Below the pieces are notes generated by a model that was not told the origin of the DNA, did not search any database, and saw only the letters and a program-made list of their open reading frames with translations. DNA of 14,161 nucleotides from an uncultured Gammaproteobacteria bacterium. GTDB taxonomy: Bacteria > Pseudomonadota > Gammaproteobacteria > Pseudomonadales > Azotimanducaceae_A. This document shows, piece by piece, positions 1-11,117 of the stretch. The position numbers and the translations under genes are program-made. The stretch spans positions 1-14,161 of the forward strand of contig CAJWZG010000048.1 in assembly GCA_913049565.1 (NCBI GenBank), in the 5' to 3' direction. How positions within the stretch are numbered: the first letter of the stretch is position 1; each line of letters starts with the position of its first letter.

Positions 1-1431
1 CAGATTGCTCAGGTACTAGCCGGATTTTCCCTCGGGCAGGCAGATCTCCTGCGTCGAGCCATGGGAAAAAAGAAAGCATCGGAAATGGCCAAGGTGCGCG
101 AGCAATTTCTGCAGGGAACCGCAGAGCACGGAGTTGACGCGGGGCTATCGAACGAGATCTTTGATCTGATGGAAAAATTTGCCGGCTATGCGTTTAACAA
201 GTCGCATTCGGCTACTTATGCGCTGCTGAGTTTCCAAACCGCGTGGCTGAAAACTCATTATCCTGCGGAGTTTATGGCCGCCAACTTGTCAGCCGATATG
301 CAAAATATCGATAGAGTGGTCGTATTGGTGGATGAAGTGAGGCGCATGAAACTGCCCGTGTTACCGCCTTCAGTGAACAAGAGCGAATTTCGTTTTTGCG
401 CTCAGGAAGGTTCCGTCATTTACGGTTTAGGCGCTGTCCGGGGCGTGGGTGAGGGGCCTGTAGAGGCTATCGTAGAGGCGAGGCAAGTGGGCGCATTTCT
501 GGATTTGCCGGACTTTTGCCGCCGCTTGGACAGTAAAAAAGTCAACAAACGCGTGCTTGAGGCTTTGATCAATGCCGGGGCTATGGATGACTTCAGACAG
601 GAGTCTGAAAACCTTAATCAGTGCCGCGCACGGTTAATTGCCCAGATGCCGCAAGCACTACAAGGAGCAGAGCAAGTTGCCCGTGACGCCGAAGCCGGTA
701 TTTCCGACTTGTTTGGCGGTATTGCGGAATCTTCGGCAGATATTTGTATTAACCCGGTTCAGGTGCCGCCAATGACGGCGATGCAGCGACTGCATGCTGA
801 GAAGGACACGTTGGGTCTGTTCCTGACTGGGCACCCAATCGATGGCTTTGAGAGGGAGATTCGTCAATTTTGCCGTACTCCGATCAAGGAGCTACGCACC
901 GGAAAACACAATCAGTGGGTAGCCGGAATGGTGGTCAGCCAGCGCGTGATGAGGACCAAACGTGGCACGTCCATGGGTTTTCTAGTGTTGGACGATCGAA
1001 CCTCGCGTTTGGAGGTATCGCTTTTCAGCGAGGCGTTTGAACAGTACGGTAGCAAAGTCGATAAAGACGAGTTACTTGTCGTTGAGGGCGAGATTCAATA
1101 CGACGAATACAATGGCGGCATGGCGCTTCGGGCCAGCCGCGTGCTGACCGTCGACGAGGCGCGTCAACGCTTCAGCCGCGCGCTGCAACTGGACTTTTCT
1201 CGGACTTCTTTGCCCGGTGATTTCAACGCGCAGCTAAAGCAGCTGGTAGGCGCTCATCGAGGGAAAGGTTTGCCCGGGTTAGAAAAATGTCCAATTGAAC
1301 TTCTTTACCAGCATGATGGTGCGGTCGCAAAGATCATTTTGGGGGAGCAGTGGCGGGTGCAAGTGAGCGAAGGCTTACTGCAATTATTGGCGAACACATT
1401 CGGCACTGAACATGTTTCTCTGCAGTACTAG
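1..1431 (+). CDS. dnaE: DNA polymerase III alpha subunit, C-terminal part (5' end outside window)
   Basis: Catalytic subunit of the replicative polymerase. The reading frame is open from base 1, so the gene starts upstream; the ATG at 61 is internal (the residues before it, QIAQVLAGFSLGQADLLRRA, match the E. coli DnaE interior). The 476 codons seen here cover the end of the fingers domain (EKFAGYAFNKSHS, near 171-210), the helix-hairpin-helix segment (GLGAVRGVGEGPVEAI, near 427-474), the OB-fold (about 910-1155, with VLDDRTSRLEVSLFSEA) and the C-terminal tail that binds tau in E. coli. The internal beta-clamp motif, QADMF in E. coli, reads ISDLF here (700-714), so its leading Gln is replaced by Ile. 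In E. coli and Pseudomonas accA follows dnaE; here tilS follows after 37 bp. Identity is certain. The consequence of the clamp-motif change is inference. Confidence 0.97.
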   Translation, partial: QIAQVLAGFSLGQADLLRRAMGKKKASEMAKVREQFLQGTAEHGVDAGLSNEIFDLMEKFAGYAFNKSHSATYALLSFQTAWLKTHYPAEFMAANLSADMQNIDRVVVLVDEVRRMKLPVLPPSVNKSEFRFCAQEGSVIYGLGAVRGVGEGPVEAIVEARQVGAFLDLPDFCRRLDSKKVNKRVLEALINAGAMDDFRQESENLNQCRARLIAQMPQALQGAEQVARDAEAGISDLFGGIAESSADICINPVQVPPMTAMQRLHAEKDTLGLFLTGHPIDGFEREIRQFCRTPIKELRTGKHNQWVAGMVVSQRVMRTKRGTSMGFLVLDDRTSRLEVSLFSEAFEQYGSKVDKDELLVVEGEIQYDEYNGGMALRASRVLTVDEARQRFSRALQLDFSRTSLPGDFNAQLKQLVGAHRGKGLPGLEKCPIELLYQHDGAVAKIILGEQWRVQVSEGLLQLLANTFGTEHVSLQY

Positions 1432-1468
1432 AAGCCTATAAATTATTTATTAATCAATAGGGTAAGAG

Positions 1469-2770
1469 ATGTTTCAAGAAATATTCGCAAGCTTGGAGCG
1501 TTCTGTACAAGGTCTTTGTAGCCGCAATGCCATTCCCCCACAAACAGCGCGGATCTTCGTCGCTCTCAGTGGCGGTGCAGATTCCTGCGCTCTGCTGTAC
1601 GCCGCGGTGGCTACGTTTGGTCAGCATTATTCGATTCATGTGCTGCATGTAGATCATCAGTTAGATCTTCAGTCAGGACGTTGGGCCAGCCACTGTCAGG
1701 TGCTCTGTGACAAACTAGGCGTATCCTTAACTCTTGAGCGCCTGCAGGTTAGCAAGGCAACAAATCTTGAGGCTCAGGCTAGGCATGTGCGTTACGACGC
1801 TTTTCAGCGGCATATGGGTGAAGATGACATTCTGTTACTGGCACATCATCGTCAGGATCAAGCAGAGAGCCTACTGATGCGGATGTTTCAAGGCCGCGGT
1901 ATTTTGCCGATGCGCGAATCCGGTAGGCTAGGTCAAGGCTACTTCGTCAGACCATTTCTGTCTTTGGACAGAGATTTACTCAAGCAATACCTAGTGGCGA
2001 ATGATACTGCATGGATTGATGATCCCAGTAATGCCGATACTCGCTTTGACCGAAATTATCTGCGTCACCGGGTGCTACCACCAATTGATGAGCGCTGGCC
2101 TGAGTTCTTGTCTGGTGTGCAGCGTTCGGCCGATGATTTTCAGGCACAGCAAGCGCTGCTGATGCATTTGCTTAATGACGTGCCTGACGAGGTATCAGCC
2201 ACAGCGCTGCCCTCGTCTAACTCAATGGCACGGGTCTGGCTACGGTGTTTCCTAGCACACCGCGGGCATTATCGAGTTGCTGACGCTTCGATAGATGAGT
2301 TTTTACGTCAACAGCGCACCGCTGCCACAGCGAAACTCAATCTCGGGTCGGCTGAATTGTGCTTTTGGCAGGGAAGGCTGTACTTCGAAGGTCGGGTTAA
2401 TGCAGACATCGCTAATTTATCCCCCCGGCTTCTGACCTTGGCGCAGGATCAGATTTGGCACGGTTATCAGATTAAAACAGCACCAATCCAATGCGATGAG
2501 CCTGGTGCGTTGGCCTATTCAGGCGAACTATGGCTCAGCTGCCGTGAGTTGTTAGGCGACCAGTCGACGCTATCCGCACAGACACTGAAAAAGCGATTTC
2601 AAGAAGCAAATATCCCGCCTTGGCGAAGGGGCTTGTATCCAATATTAGTTGATGAGTGCGGTGTGCTAGCGATTCCCGACGTCTGGTTCCGTCATCACCG
2701 AATCGATCGGGAGGCGTCCCAGTCGGCAACGCGATTCCTCACCTTAATGTGCACAAAGAACCAGGCATAA
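1469..2770 (+). CDS. tilS: tRNA(Ile)-lysidine synthase
   Basis: Uses ATP and lysine to convert the wobble C34 of tRNA-Ile(CAU) to lysidine, changing both its codon reading (AUA) and its aminoacylation. At 433 aa it matches the E. coli enzyme (432 aa). The PP-loop SGGADS is at residues 34-39. HVDHQL (60-65), AHHRQDQAES (125-134), DDPSN (184-188) and DRNYLRHRVLP (194-204) are family signatures of the N-terminal domain. The C-terminal TilS domain ends with LKKRFQEANIPPWRR, matching the E. coli tRNA-binding tail. The ATG at 1469 is preceded by AGGG at 1459-1462 with 6-bp spacing, and the PP-loop distance from this start is normal. It probably shares the dnaE transcript. No anomaly seen. Confidence 0.96.
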   Translation: MFQEIFASLERSVQGLCSRNAIPPQTARIFVALSGGADSCALLYAAVATFGQHYSIHVLHVDHQLDLQSGRWASHCQVLCDKLGVSLTLERLQVSKATNLEAQARHVRYDAFQRHMGEDDILLLAHHRQDQAESLLMRMFQGRGILPMRESGRLGQGYFVRPFLSLDRDLLKQYLVANDTAWIDDPSNADTRFDRNYLRHRVLPPIDERWPEFLSGVQRSADDFQAQQALLMHLLNDVPDEVSATALPSSNSMARVWLRCFLAHRGHYRVADASIDEFLRQQRTAATAKLNLGSAELCFWQGRLYFEGRVNADIANLSPRLLTLAQDQIWHGYQIKTAPIQCDEPGALAYSGELWLSCRELLGDQSTLSAQTLKKRFQEANIPPWRRGLYPILVDECGVLAIPDVWFRHHRIDREASQSATRFLTLMCTKNQA

Positions 2771-4581
<1,811 letters not shown>

Positions 4582-4691
4582 CTGGGACTATGCCAGTGGG
4601 AATGAGTTACGCGGTAGATTGCAGGCTCGCGTTCAATGACAGGTTGGTATAGCGCTGAGCAACGAGCGCAAAGAGTACAAGAGGTGGAAAA

Positions 4692-5528
4692 ATGCAGTTA
4701 GCTCATATGACCGTCGGCGGGGGCCAACCTTTATTCGTGATAGCTGGCCCCTGCGTTATTGAAACGGAGAGCCTAATTATGAGTACCGCTGAGACACTTA
4801 AGCGTGTCGGTGAGGAATTAGGCATTGGTCTGATTTTTAAGAGCTCGTTTGATAAAGCCAACCGCTCGTCAATGGACAGCTATCGCGGACCGGGCATAGA
4901 AGAGGGCTTGCGAATTTTACAGAAAGTCAAAACTGAGCTTGAGATGCCAGTTTTGACAGATGTTCATGAAGACACACCTCTGGATGAAGTTGCGAGTGTC
5001 GTCGACGTCATGCAAACGCCAGCTTTTTTGTGCCGTCAGACAAACTTTATAGTCAAAGTTTGCGAGCAGGGCATACCGGTGAACATTAAGAAAGGTCAGT
5101 TTTTGGCACCCTTGGATATGTTGCATGTTGCCAATAAGGCTCTTTCTACCGGTAACACGCAAGTGATGGTTTGTGAGCGGGGGGCAAGTTTTGGATATAA
5201 CAACTTGGTTTCTGATATGCGCTCACTCGCCCTGATGCGTCGAACCCAGTGCCCTGTCGTTTTTGATGCAACACATTCAGTGCAAATGCCCGGTGGCCAG
5301 GGAGCTACCTCCGGAGGGCAACGAGAAATGGTGCCAGTTTTAGCGCGATCGGCTGTAGCGGCTGGGATCGACGGTTTGTTCATGGAGTGCCACCCCGACC
5401 CTTCCAAGGCGATGTCTGACGGCCCTAATTCTTGGCCTTTAGAGTTGGTAGGCGAGTTGCTGCGTCAGCTGCAGGCCATCGACGCCACAGTAAAATCCTC
5501 GCCTCGATTGGAAGATCAGGTGGGCTAA
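4692..5528 (+). CDS. kdsA: 3-deoxy-D-manno-octulosonate 8-phosphate synthase, metal-dependent type
   Basis: Condenses phosphoenolpyruvate with arabinose 5-phosphate to give Kdo-8-phosphate for the LPS inner core. It is 278 aa, normal length. Family motifs include [12 protein letters not shown] (49-60), RGPGIEEGL (65-73), LTDVHE (88-93), [10 protein letters not shown] (131-140) and [13 protein letters not shown] (161-173). The N-terminal motif is IAGPCVIE with Cys21; E. coli and P. aeruginosa have Asn here (GGMNVLES). Cys21, His195, Glu232 and Asp243 sit at a constant +10 offset from the Aquifex metal ligands Cys11, His185, Glu222 and Asp233, placing it in the metallo class. GAGGTGG at 4680-4686 is a good ribosome site for the ATG at 4692. 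eno follows after 24 bp, so the two are likely co-transcribed. Confidence 0.96.
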   Translation: MQLAHMTVGGGQPLFVIAGPCVIETESLIMSTAETLKRVGEELGIGLIFKSSFDKANRSSMDSYRGPGIEEGLRILQKVKTELEMPVLTDVHEDTPLDEVASVVDVMQTPAFLCRQTNFIVKVCEQGIPVNIKKGQFLAPLDMLHVANKALSTGNTQVMVCERGASFGYNNLVSDMRSLALMRRTQCPVVFDATHSVQMPGGQGATSGGQREMVPVLARSAVAAGIDGLFMECHPDPSKAMSDGPNSWPLELVGELLRQLQAIDATVKSSPRLEDQVG

Positions 5529-6866
<1,338 letters not shown>

Positions 6867-6879
6867 GTAAGGTGATCGG

Positions 6880-7161
6880 GTGAAATACGCCATTGGCATG
6901 TTGTTGTTCGTTCTGGCTGCGCTGCAACAGCAGATTTGGTTTGGTCAATCTGGATACTTTGAGCAAAAAACACTTGCCGCACGGCAGGCTGAACAGCAGA
7001 AGCGCACGGCGGCGTTGGCAATGCGTAACGCCAAAATGACTGCTGAGGTACTGGCGCTGAAAAGCAGCACAGCTGCCTTTGAGTCTCGGGCGAGAAGTGA
7101 ACTGGGCATGGTGCGTGAGGGCGAGGTGTTTTACCTCGTTCCTGAGCAACCAGCTCCGTGA
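6880..7161 (+). CDS. ftsB: Cell division protein FtsB (septum formation initiator)
   Basis: Small bitopic inner-membrane protein that with FtsL and FtsQ links early divisome proteins to FtsWI septal synthesis. It is 93 aa: a short N-terminus, one membrane helix (about 4-20, followed by IWFGQSG at 19-25), a periplasmic coiled coil (about 28-65) and the conserved tail ESRARSELGMVREGEVFYLV (68-87), which aligns well with E. coli FtsB. The start is GTG at 6880, with TAAGGTGA at 6868-6875 as ribosome site; no ATG fits. Its TGA overlaps the truD GTG by 4 bases (GTGA), so translation is probably coupled. In Pseudomonas ispD follows ftsB; here it does not. Confidence 0.96.
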   Translation: MKYAIGMLLFVLAALQQQIWFGQSGYFEQKTLAARQAEQQKRTAALAMRNAKMTAEVLALKSSTAAFESRARSELGMVREGEVFYLVPEQPAP

Positions 7162-8213
7162 CCGGGTTAGATCAGCCATTGGGTCGAAATGCCGCCTCGT
7201 TGAATCCTCGTAGCGCGAGCATCAAAACTGAGCCTGAAGATTGGCAGGTGGTTGAAGTCTACGACGAAGACTTCTCGGACGCCGGAGAGCATCTCTACCT
7301 CTGGGTGGAAAAACGGTGCTTAGGCACGAAAGCGGTCGCTGCGTGGCTAGCCCAACAGTTTGATGTGGCCGAGCTCGATGTTGGGTTTGCGGGAATGAAG
7401 GATAAGCATGCGCTGACCACGCAGTGGTTTAGTGTGCGAATTCCCGACGCAGATCCCCATAAATGCCTTGATCCGCCAGTGTTCGATGGTGTCAACGCCG
7501 ACGAGCAGATCCAGGTGCTGAGGTCGCACCGACACAGCCGAAAATTGCGGCGAGGCGAGCATCAAGCTAATCGCTTTCGCATCGTATTGCGAGATATTGA
7601 TGGGCCTATAGATGCCAGCGAAATCATCAAAAGCTTAGGTCAAGAGTTCCCTAACTACTTTGGCCCCCAGCGTTTTGGCCGGCACAACTTGGGTGATGCG
7701 CTTAAATGGTTGCAACTACGTCGCACTAGCAGCCGCAAGCGTCGGCTATCGAGACAGCGAAAAGGCTGGCATCTGTCTGTGCTACGCAGCTGGATATTCA
7801 ATCAACTGCTGTCCGCGCGAGTTGCTGACGGCAGCTGGCAAAGGGTCATTGATGGAGATGTGAAATCCCTTGGCCCCATGGTCGACGGCCTGGTACCCCA
7901 AGGCCCCCTCTGGGGGCGCGGTCGAGAGCTTCGCTATGGCGAATCACTGGCACAGCAACAACACTGTCTTGAAACATTGAAAACTCCCGATGCTAACCAA
8001 ACATTGGGTGAGGTCTGTGGTGCGCTGGAATTCGCCGGCGTCGATCGGGGGACGCGGTCTTTGGTGGCGAAACCGGGGGGCGTTAGCTGCGATATAGACG
8101 ATGCCAATGGCACGACAACGCTAGGATTTTGTTTGCCCGTTGGCAGCTACGCCACCGTGCTGTTGGGCCAATGGTTTGAGCTTTGCGATCGTAGTTTGGA
8201 GAGCTTGGGATGA
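7158..8213 (+). CDS. truD: tRNA pseudouridine(13) synthase
   Basis: Isomerises U13 of tRNA-Glu to pseudouridine. It is 351 aa (E. coli 349). Catalytic Asp82 lies in [12 protein letters not shown] (79-90), equivalent to E. coli Asp80. [16 protein letters not shown] (23-38) and [19 protein letters not shown] are family signatures of the catalytic and TRUD insertion regions, and the C-terminus [15 protein letters not shown] matches. The GTG start overlaps the ftsB stop and has no strong ribosome site of its own, which suits coupled translation. The stop overlaps the pcm start as ATGA (8210-8213). The usual neighbours ispF (before) and surE (after) are absent. Confidence 0.95.
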   Translation: MTGLDQPLGRNAASLNPRSASIKTEPEDWQVVEVYDEDFSDAGEHLYLWVEKRCLGTKAVAAWLAQQFDVAELDVGFAGMKDKHALTTQWFSVRIPDADPHKCLDPPVFDGVNADEQIQVLRSHRHSRKLRRGEHQANRFRIVLRDIDGPIDASEIIKSLGQEFPNYFGPQRFGRHNLGDALKWLQLRRTSSRKRRLSRQRKGWHLSVLRSWIFNQLLSARVADGSWQRVIDGDVKSLGPMVDGLVPQGPLWGRGRELRYGESLAQQQHCLETLKTPDANQTLGEVCGALEFAGVDRGTRSLVAKPGGVSCDIDDANGTTTLGFCLPVGSYATVLLGQWFELCDRSLESLG

Positions 8214-8875
8214 GTGACTTCGATCTCCAAGGCATCGGTATGACATCTCAGCGTACCCGCGACAGGCTGGTCGCACGACTGCGTGAGCAGGGGATTGAGG
8301 ACGAGGTTGTGTTAGGACTGGTGGGCAGTGTGCCTCGGCACATTTTCATCGACGAAGCATGGGCACATAGAGCCTACGAAGACTCTTCGCTGCCGATTGG
8401 ACATAACCAAACCATCTCCCAACCATTTATAGTAGCGCTGATGAGCCAGCTTCTAAACGCGGCTCCACGTCAGCGCATTCTCGAGGTGGGTACGGGGTCG
8501 GGGTATCAAACGGCGATCTTAGCGTCGTTGTGTGAGCGGCTGTTTAGCATAGAACGGATAGAGGCGTTGGTACCTCGCGCGCAAGAGCGTTTAACTGCCA
8601 TGCGATTACGTAACATTAGGCTGCGCCATGGTGACGGTTACGCTGGTTGGTCGGAGAAAGCGCCGTTCGACGGAATACTTGTAACCGCTGCACCTGCCGC
8701 GGTTCCCTCGGCACTGCTTGAGCAGCTGGCGGTAGGTGGGCGGCTCGTGGTGCCTGTGGGCACGGATAAAGCTCAGTCGCTCAAAGTCATCGATCGAACG
8801 GACAACGGCCTTGAGGAGACGATTTATGATCAAGTGCATTTCGTGCCCTTAGTAAACGGCACGACCAAGCAGTAA
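8210..8875 (+). CDS. pcm: Protein-L-isoaspartate O-methyltransferase
   Basis: Uses S-adenosylmethionine to methylate isoaspartyl residues in aged proteins so they can revert to aspartate. It is 221 aa, slightly longer than E. coli Pcm (208). The N-terminus has [18 protein letters not shown] (12-29), the substrate loop has [10 protein letters not shown] (63-72) and the SAM-binding motif I is [12 protein letters not shown] (91-102); [14 protein letters not shown] and GGRLVVPVG follow. The ATG overlaps the truD stop and GGAG is at 8197-8200. In E. coli and Pseudomonas surE sits directly upstream of pcm and nlpD-rpoS downstream; here truD is upstream and a DUF368 gene comes between pcm and nlpD. 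Confidence 0.96.
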   Translation: MSDFDLQGIGMTSQRTRDRLVARLREQGIEDEVVLGLVGSVPRHIFIDEAWAHRAYEDSSLPIGHNQTISQPFIVALMSQLLNAAPRQRILEVGTGSGYQTAILASLCERLFSIERIEALVPRAQERLTAMRLRNIRLRHGDGYAGWSEKAPFDGILVTAAPAAVPSALLEQLAVGGRLVVPVGTDKAQSLKVIDRTDNGLEETIYDQVHFVPLVNGTTKQ

Positions 8876-8930
8876 GGCCTGTTTGTTGAGATCGCGCGTA
8901 TACTGACGGATACAAGAATGTGGGGTGTTC

Positions 8931-9881
8931 ATGCAGCATGCTGACCAACAAGGCGATTCGTCGGGTGAAGAATCCGATGAGCTGATGTCCTCGGCAAAGG
9001 CGGCCTCTGGCGTGTTCCTGCGTGGTTTGCTCATGGGATTGGCGGAGCTTGTTCCGGGAGTGTCCGGAGGCACAATCGCTTTTATCAGCGGTATTTATTA
9101 CCGCTTGATAAAGGCCCTAACATCGTTTGGCTTTGCATCTTTAGCCTTGGTTTTCCGCCCCACAGATTTCTGGCGGCATCACCATCTTTCCTTTCTGGCC
9201 GTGCTCGGGTTGGGAATGGTCGTGGGTATTGTTCTGTTCGCTCGCCTGATTGGATTTATGCTCGTGTCTGCGCCGCCAGTTTTGTGGGCGTTCTTCTTTG
9301 CCGTGATCATGGTATCGGTTTACCAGATTGGCGCGGCCCGGCCGAAATTTCATCTGCTGGTGTATGGATCACTGGGTCTGACTCTCGGGCTGATCTTTTT
9401 GAGCTTGCCCCCTCAAGATCTGTCGGGTTCACTTGTTAGTTTGTTCTTTGCTGCAATGATTGCTGTCAGCGCTTGGATTCTGCCGGGTATTTCCGGGAGC
9501 TTCGTGCTGCTTCTCTTCGGTCTCTACGATGACGTTATCTCGGCAATCAATACCCTGGACGGGGTGTTTCTAATCGTGTTGGCCGCCGGTTGTGCCAGTG
9601 GCTTACTGCTCTTCAGTCGGCTTCTGAGTTGGCTACTCAATCGATATCAAGATGCCCTGTTGGCGCTGTTGACCGGGTTCATGGCCACGGCGCTGGTCAA
9701 ATTGTGGCCTTGGCAAGCGGTGCAGGACGCGTCTGCCGGTTCAGGTCAGCTTTTGGCCTCAATGCTATTGCCCCATCAATATGCCCAGAGCGGTCGAGAG
9801 GACTTTTGGCTGCTCGCCCTCGTTGCGGCTGCAGTGGGTGGGGTGGGGACATGGTTGCTCGCGCGGTTCGCCCCTCGCTGA
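8931..9881 (+). CDS. DUF368 family membrane protein (PopT-like polyprenyl-phosphate transporter)
   Basis: Predicted inner-membrane protein of 316 aa with about eight to ten hydrophobic segments after an acidic N-terminus (about 25 aa). It contains the DUF368 hallmark twice: VPGVSGGTIAF...GIYYRLIKAL (41-63) and LPGISGSFVLL...GLYDDVISAI (184-206), an internal repeat typical of transporters with two inverted halves. Other DUF368 members (PopT) have been reported to return undecaprenyl phosphate across the inner membrane for reuse in wall and surface polymer synthesis; this role here is by family, not shown. I chose ATG 8931, with GGGG at 8922-8925; GTG 8925 in the same frame would add two residues. 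It ends TGATG, sharing one base with nlpD. This gene is not at this position in E. coli or Pseudomonas. Confidence 0.9.
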   Translation: MQHADQQGDSSGEESDELMSSAKAASGVFLRGLLMGLAELVPGVSGGTIAFISGIYYRLIKALTSFGFASLALVFRPTDFWRHHHLSFLAVLGLGMVVGIVLFARLIGFMLVSAPPVLWAFFFAVIMVSVYQIGAARPKFHLLVYGSLGLTLGLIFLSLPPQDLSGSLVSLFFAAMIAVSAWILPGISGSFVLLLFGLYDDVISAINTLDGVFLIVLAAGCASGLLLFSRLLSWLLNRYQDALLALLTGFMATALVKLWPWQAVQDASAGSGQLLASMLLPHQYAQSGREDFWLLALVAAAVGGVGTWLLARFAPR

Positions 9882-10738
9882 TGATGTTGCTGCCGCAACA
9901 TTCAACCCAGTGGCTAAAGGCGCGTTCCCGCGTGCTAGGAATCATTGGGTTTGCCTGTCTGCTAAACGCTTGTGCTTCTACCGGGCAACCCGTCGTAACC
10001 GATCGATCTTTAGGTGATCGTTCTCAGGGCAGCTATATCGTCGTGCGAGGCGACACCTTGTACTCCATTGCTTGGCGGTTCAATCTCGACTATCGCCGGC
10101 TGGCAGCAGCGAATAACATCATCACGCCCCATACGATCTATCCAGGTCAAAAGATACGCCTAGCAGAGACTTCTTCGACGTCTTCAGCAAGCGGCTCCGT
10201 TGCCGCCTTCACGGCAAAACCGCAAGGCAGTAGGACGCCTGTTGCAGCAAGGCCCGTTGTGACAGCGAGCGCTTCAACATCAGTGAAAAAAAGCGCGCAG
10301 ACAGAGCCAAAACCTCAGCGATCCAAGATTTCTCAATCCGAGCCGAAGCGCACTAGGCCGCAAGTTGCGTCGAGTAGCAGCGGTCAAGTATGGTTCAGGC
10401 CGCTGGCGCAAAAGCCAAGTGCCCTATTTGGGAAAAACAACAAAGGTTTGGATTACGCGATCAGCGCACGATCTCGAGTGCGCAGTGCCCGTAGTGGGGA
10501 GGTGGTCTACGCCGGAAATGGAATTGCGGGTTTTGAGCGGCTGGTCATCGTAAAACATTCAAACGACTTGCTGAGTGCTTATAGCTTTAACGGAAAAATT
10601 CAGGTGAACGAACAACAAAGGGTGCGTGGTGGTGCCATTATCGCTGAAATTTTGCCTAGGCCAGGCGTAGGGCAAACGTTACATTTTGAGGTGCGTAAGA
10701 AAGGCCAGCCGGTGGACCCGCAAAAGCTCATCCTTTAA
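9881..10738 (+). CDS. nlpD: NlpD-like lipoprotein: LysM plus degenerate LytM (M23) domain
   Basis: Envelope lipoprotein expected to activate cell-wall amidases (AmiC in E. coli) at the septum. From ATG 9881 it is 285 aa: a signal peptide with lipobox LLNAC (lipid-modified Cys at 31), a LysM domain (50-94, SYIVVRGDTLYSIAWRF), a Ser/Lys/Pro-rich linker (about 95-168) and a LytM domain (about 169-285, NKGLDYA, GEVVYAGN, LHFEVRKKG). The zinc-site positions of active M23 enzymes are not kept (SAYSFN where active enzymes have a His), as in E. coli NlpD, so it should be a regulator, not a peptidase. The start is uncertain: 9851 (upstream GGGG, overlapping DUF368) or 9884 are alternatives; 9881 gives a TGATG junction. 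It is shorter than E. coli NlpD (379 aa), mostly in the linker. rpoS, usually next, is absent. Confidence 0.92.
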   Translation: MMLLPQHSTQWLKARSRVLGIIGFACLLNACASTGQPVVTDRSLGDRSQGSYIVVRGDTLYSIAWRFNLDYRRLAAANNIITPHTIYPGQKIRLAETSSTSSASGSVAAFTAKPQGSRTPVAARPVVTASASTSVKKSAQTEPKPQRSKISQSEPKRTRPQVASSSSGQVWFRPLAQKPSALFGKNNKGLDYAISARSRVRSARSGEVVYAGNGIAGFERLVIVKHSNDLLSAYSFNGKIQVNEQQRVRGGAIIAEILPRPGVGQTLHFEVRKKGQPVDPQKLIL

Positions 10739-10752
10739 GACTTGGCTGAGTC

Positions 10753-11076
10753 TCACCGCTCCAAGAGAGCGAGCTTATTCGGCTTGCCGTCCCAATCGTC
10801 AGCGTCTGCCGGCGAATCTTTAATCTCGGTTATATTGGGCCAGAGTTCAGCCAGCTCCGCATTGAGCTCAAGAAAAGGCAGCTGATCTTCGGGTATCTCG
10901 TCGTCTGCAAAGATCGCATCAACGGGGCATTCAGGTTCGCACAGTGCACAGTCAATGCACTCGTCGGGGTGAATGACCAACATATTCGGGCCCTCGTAGA
11001 AGCAATCGACAGGGCAGACCTCCACACAGTCAGTGTGCTTACATTTGATGCAGTTTTCGCCAACGATGAAAGTCAT
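10753..11076 (-). CDS. fdxA: Seven-iron ferredoxin ([3Fe-4S][4Fe-4S])
   Basis: Small electron carrier of 107 aa, very close to Azotobacter vinelandii ferredoxin I over its whole length. By alignment Cys9, Cys17 and Cys50 hold the [3Fe-4S] cluster and Cys21, Cys40, Cys43 and Cys46 the [4Fe-4S] cluster; Cys12 and Cys25 are the extra conserved cysteines. The C-terminal extension ([16 protein letters not shown], and [14 protein letters not shown]) is typical. TAAGGAA at 11083-11089 precedes the ATG. It lies 66 bp after mutS on the same strand with its own promoter candidate at 11118-11145, and ends 14 bp from the convergent nlpD stop. Redox partner unknown from context. Confidence 0.96.
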   Translation of the reverse strand: MTFIVGENCIKCKHTDCVEVCPVDCFYEGPNMLVIHPDECIDCALCEPECPVDAIFADDEIPEDQLPFLELNAELAELWPNITEIKDSPADADDWDGKPNKLALLER

Positions 11077-11117
11077 CTAGATTCCTTAGTGCTGGGCTGG
11101 TCTCGTGAAAGCGCGAT

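Noticed and set aside
4650..4673. GCGCT/AGCGC short inverted repeat before kdsA
   Set aside because: A 5-bp stem with an 8-base loop is expected by chance, and no promoter or terminator context supports it.
7903..7917. GC-rich perfect hairpin (GCCCCC-TCT-GGGGGC)
   Set aside because: It lies inside truD coding sequence, has no T-run, and encodes an ordinary Gly-Pro-Leu-Trp-Gly stretch; probably chance in GC-rich codons.
8899..8904. TATACT as a -10 box before the DUF368 gene
   Set aside because: No acceptable -35 box 15-19 bp upstream; the -10-like hexamer alone is not enough.
9590..9850. Open frame continuing upstream of nlpD, inside the DUF368 gene
   Set aside because: The upstream residues are a shadow of DUF368 in another frame and would put a long non-signal region ahead of an obvious lipoprotein signal peptide.
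10741..10765. Possible bidirectional terminator between nlpD and fdxA (CTTGG/CCAAG)
   Set aside because: Only a 5-bp stem with a 15-base loop and no T-run on either strand; too weak to call.
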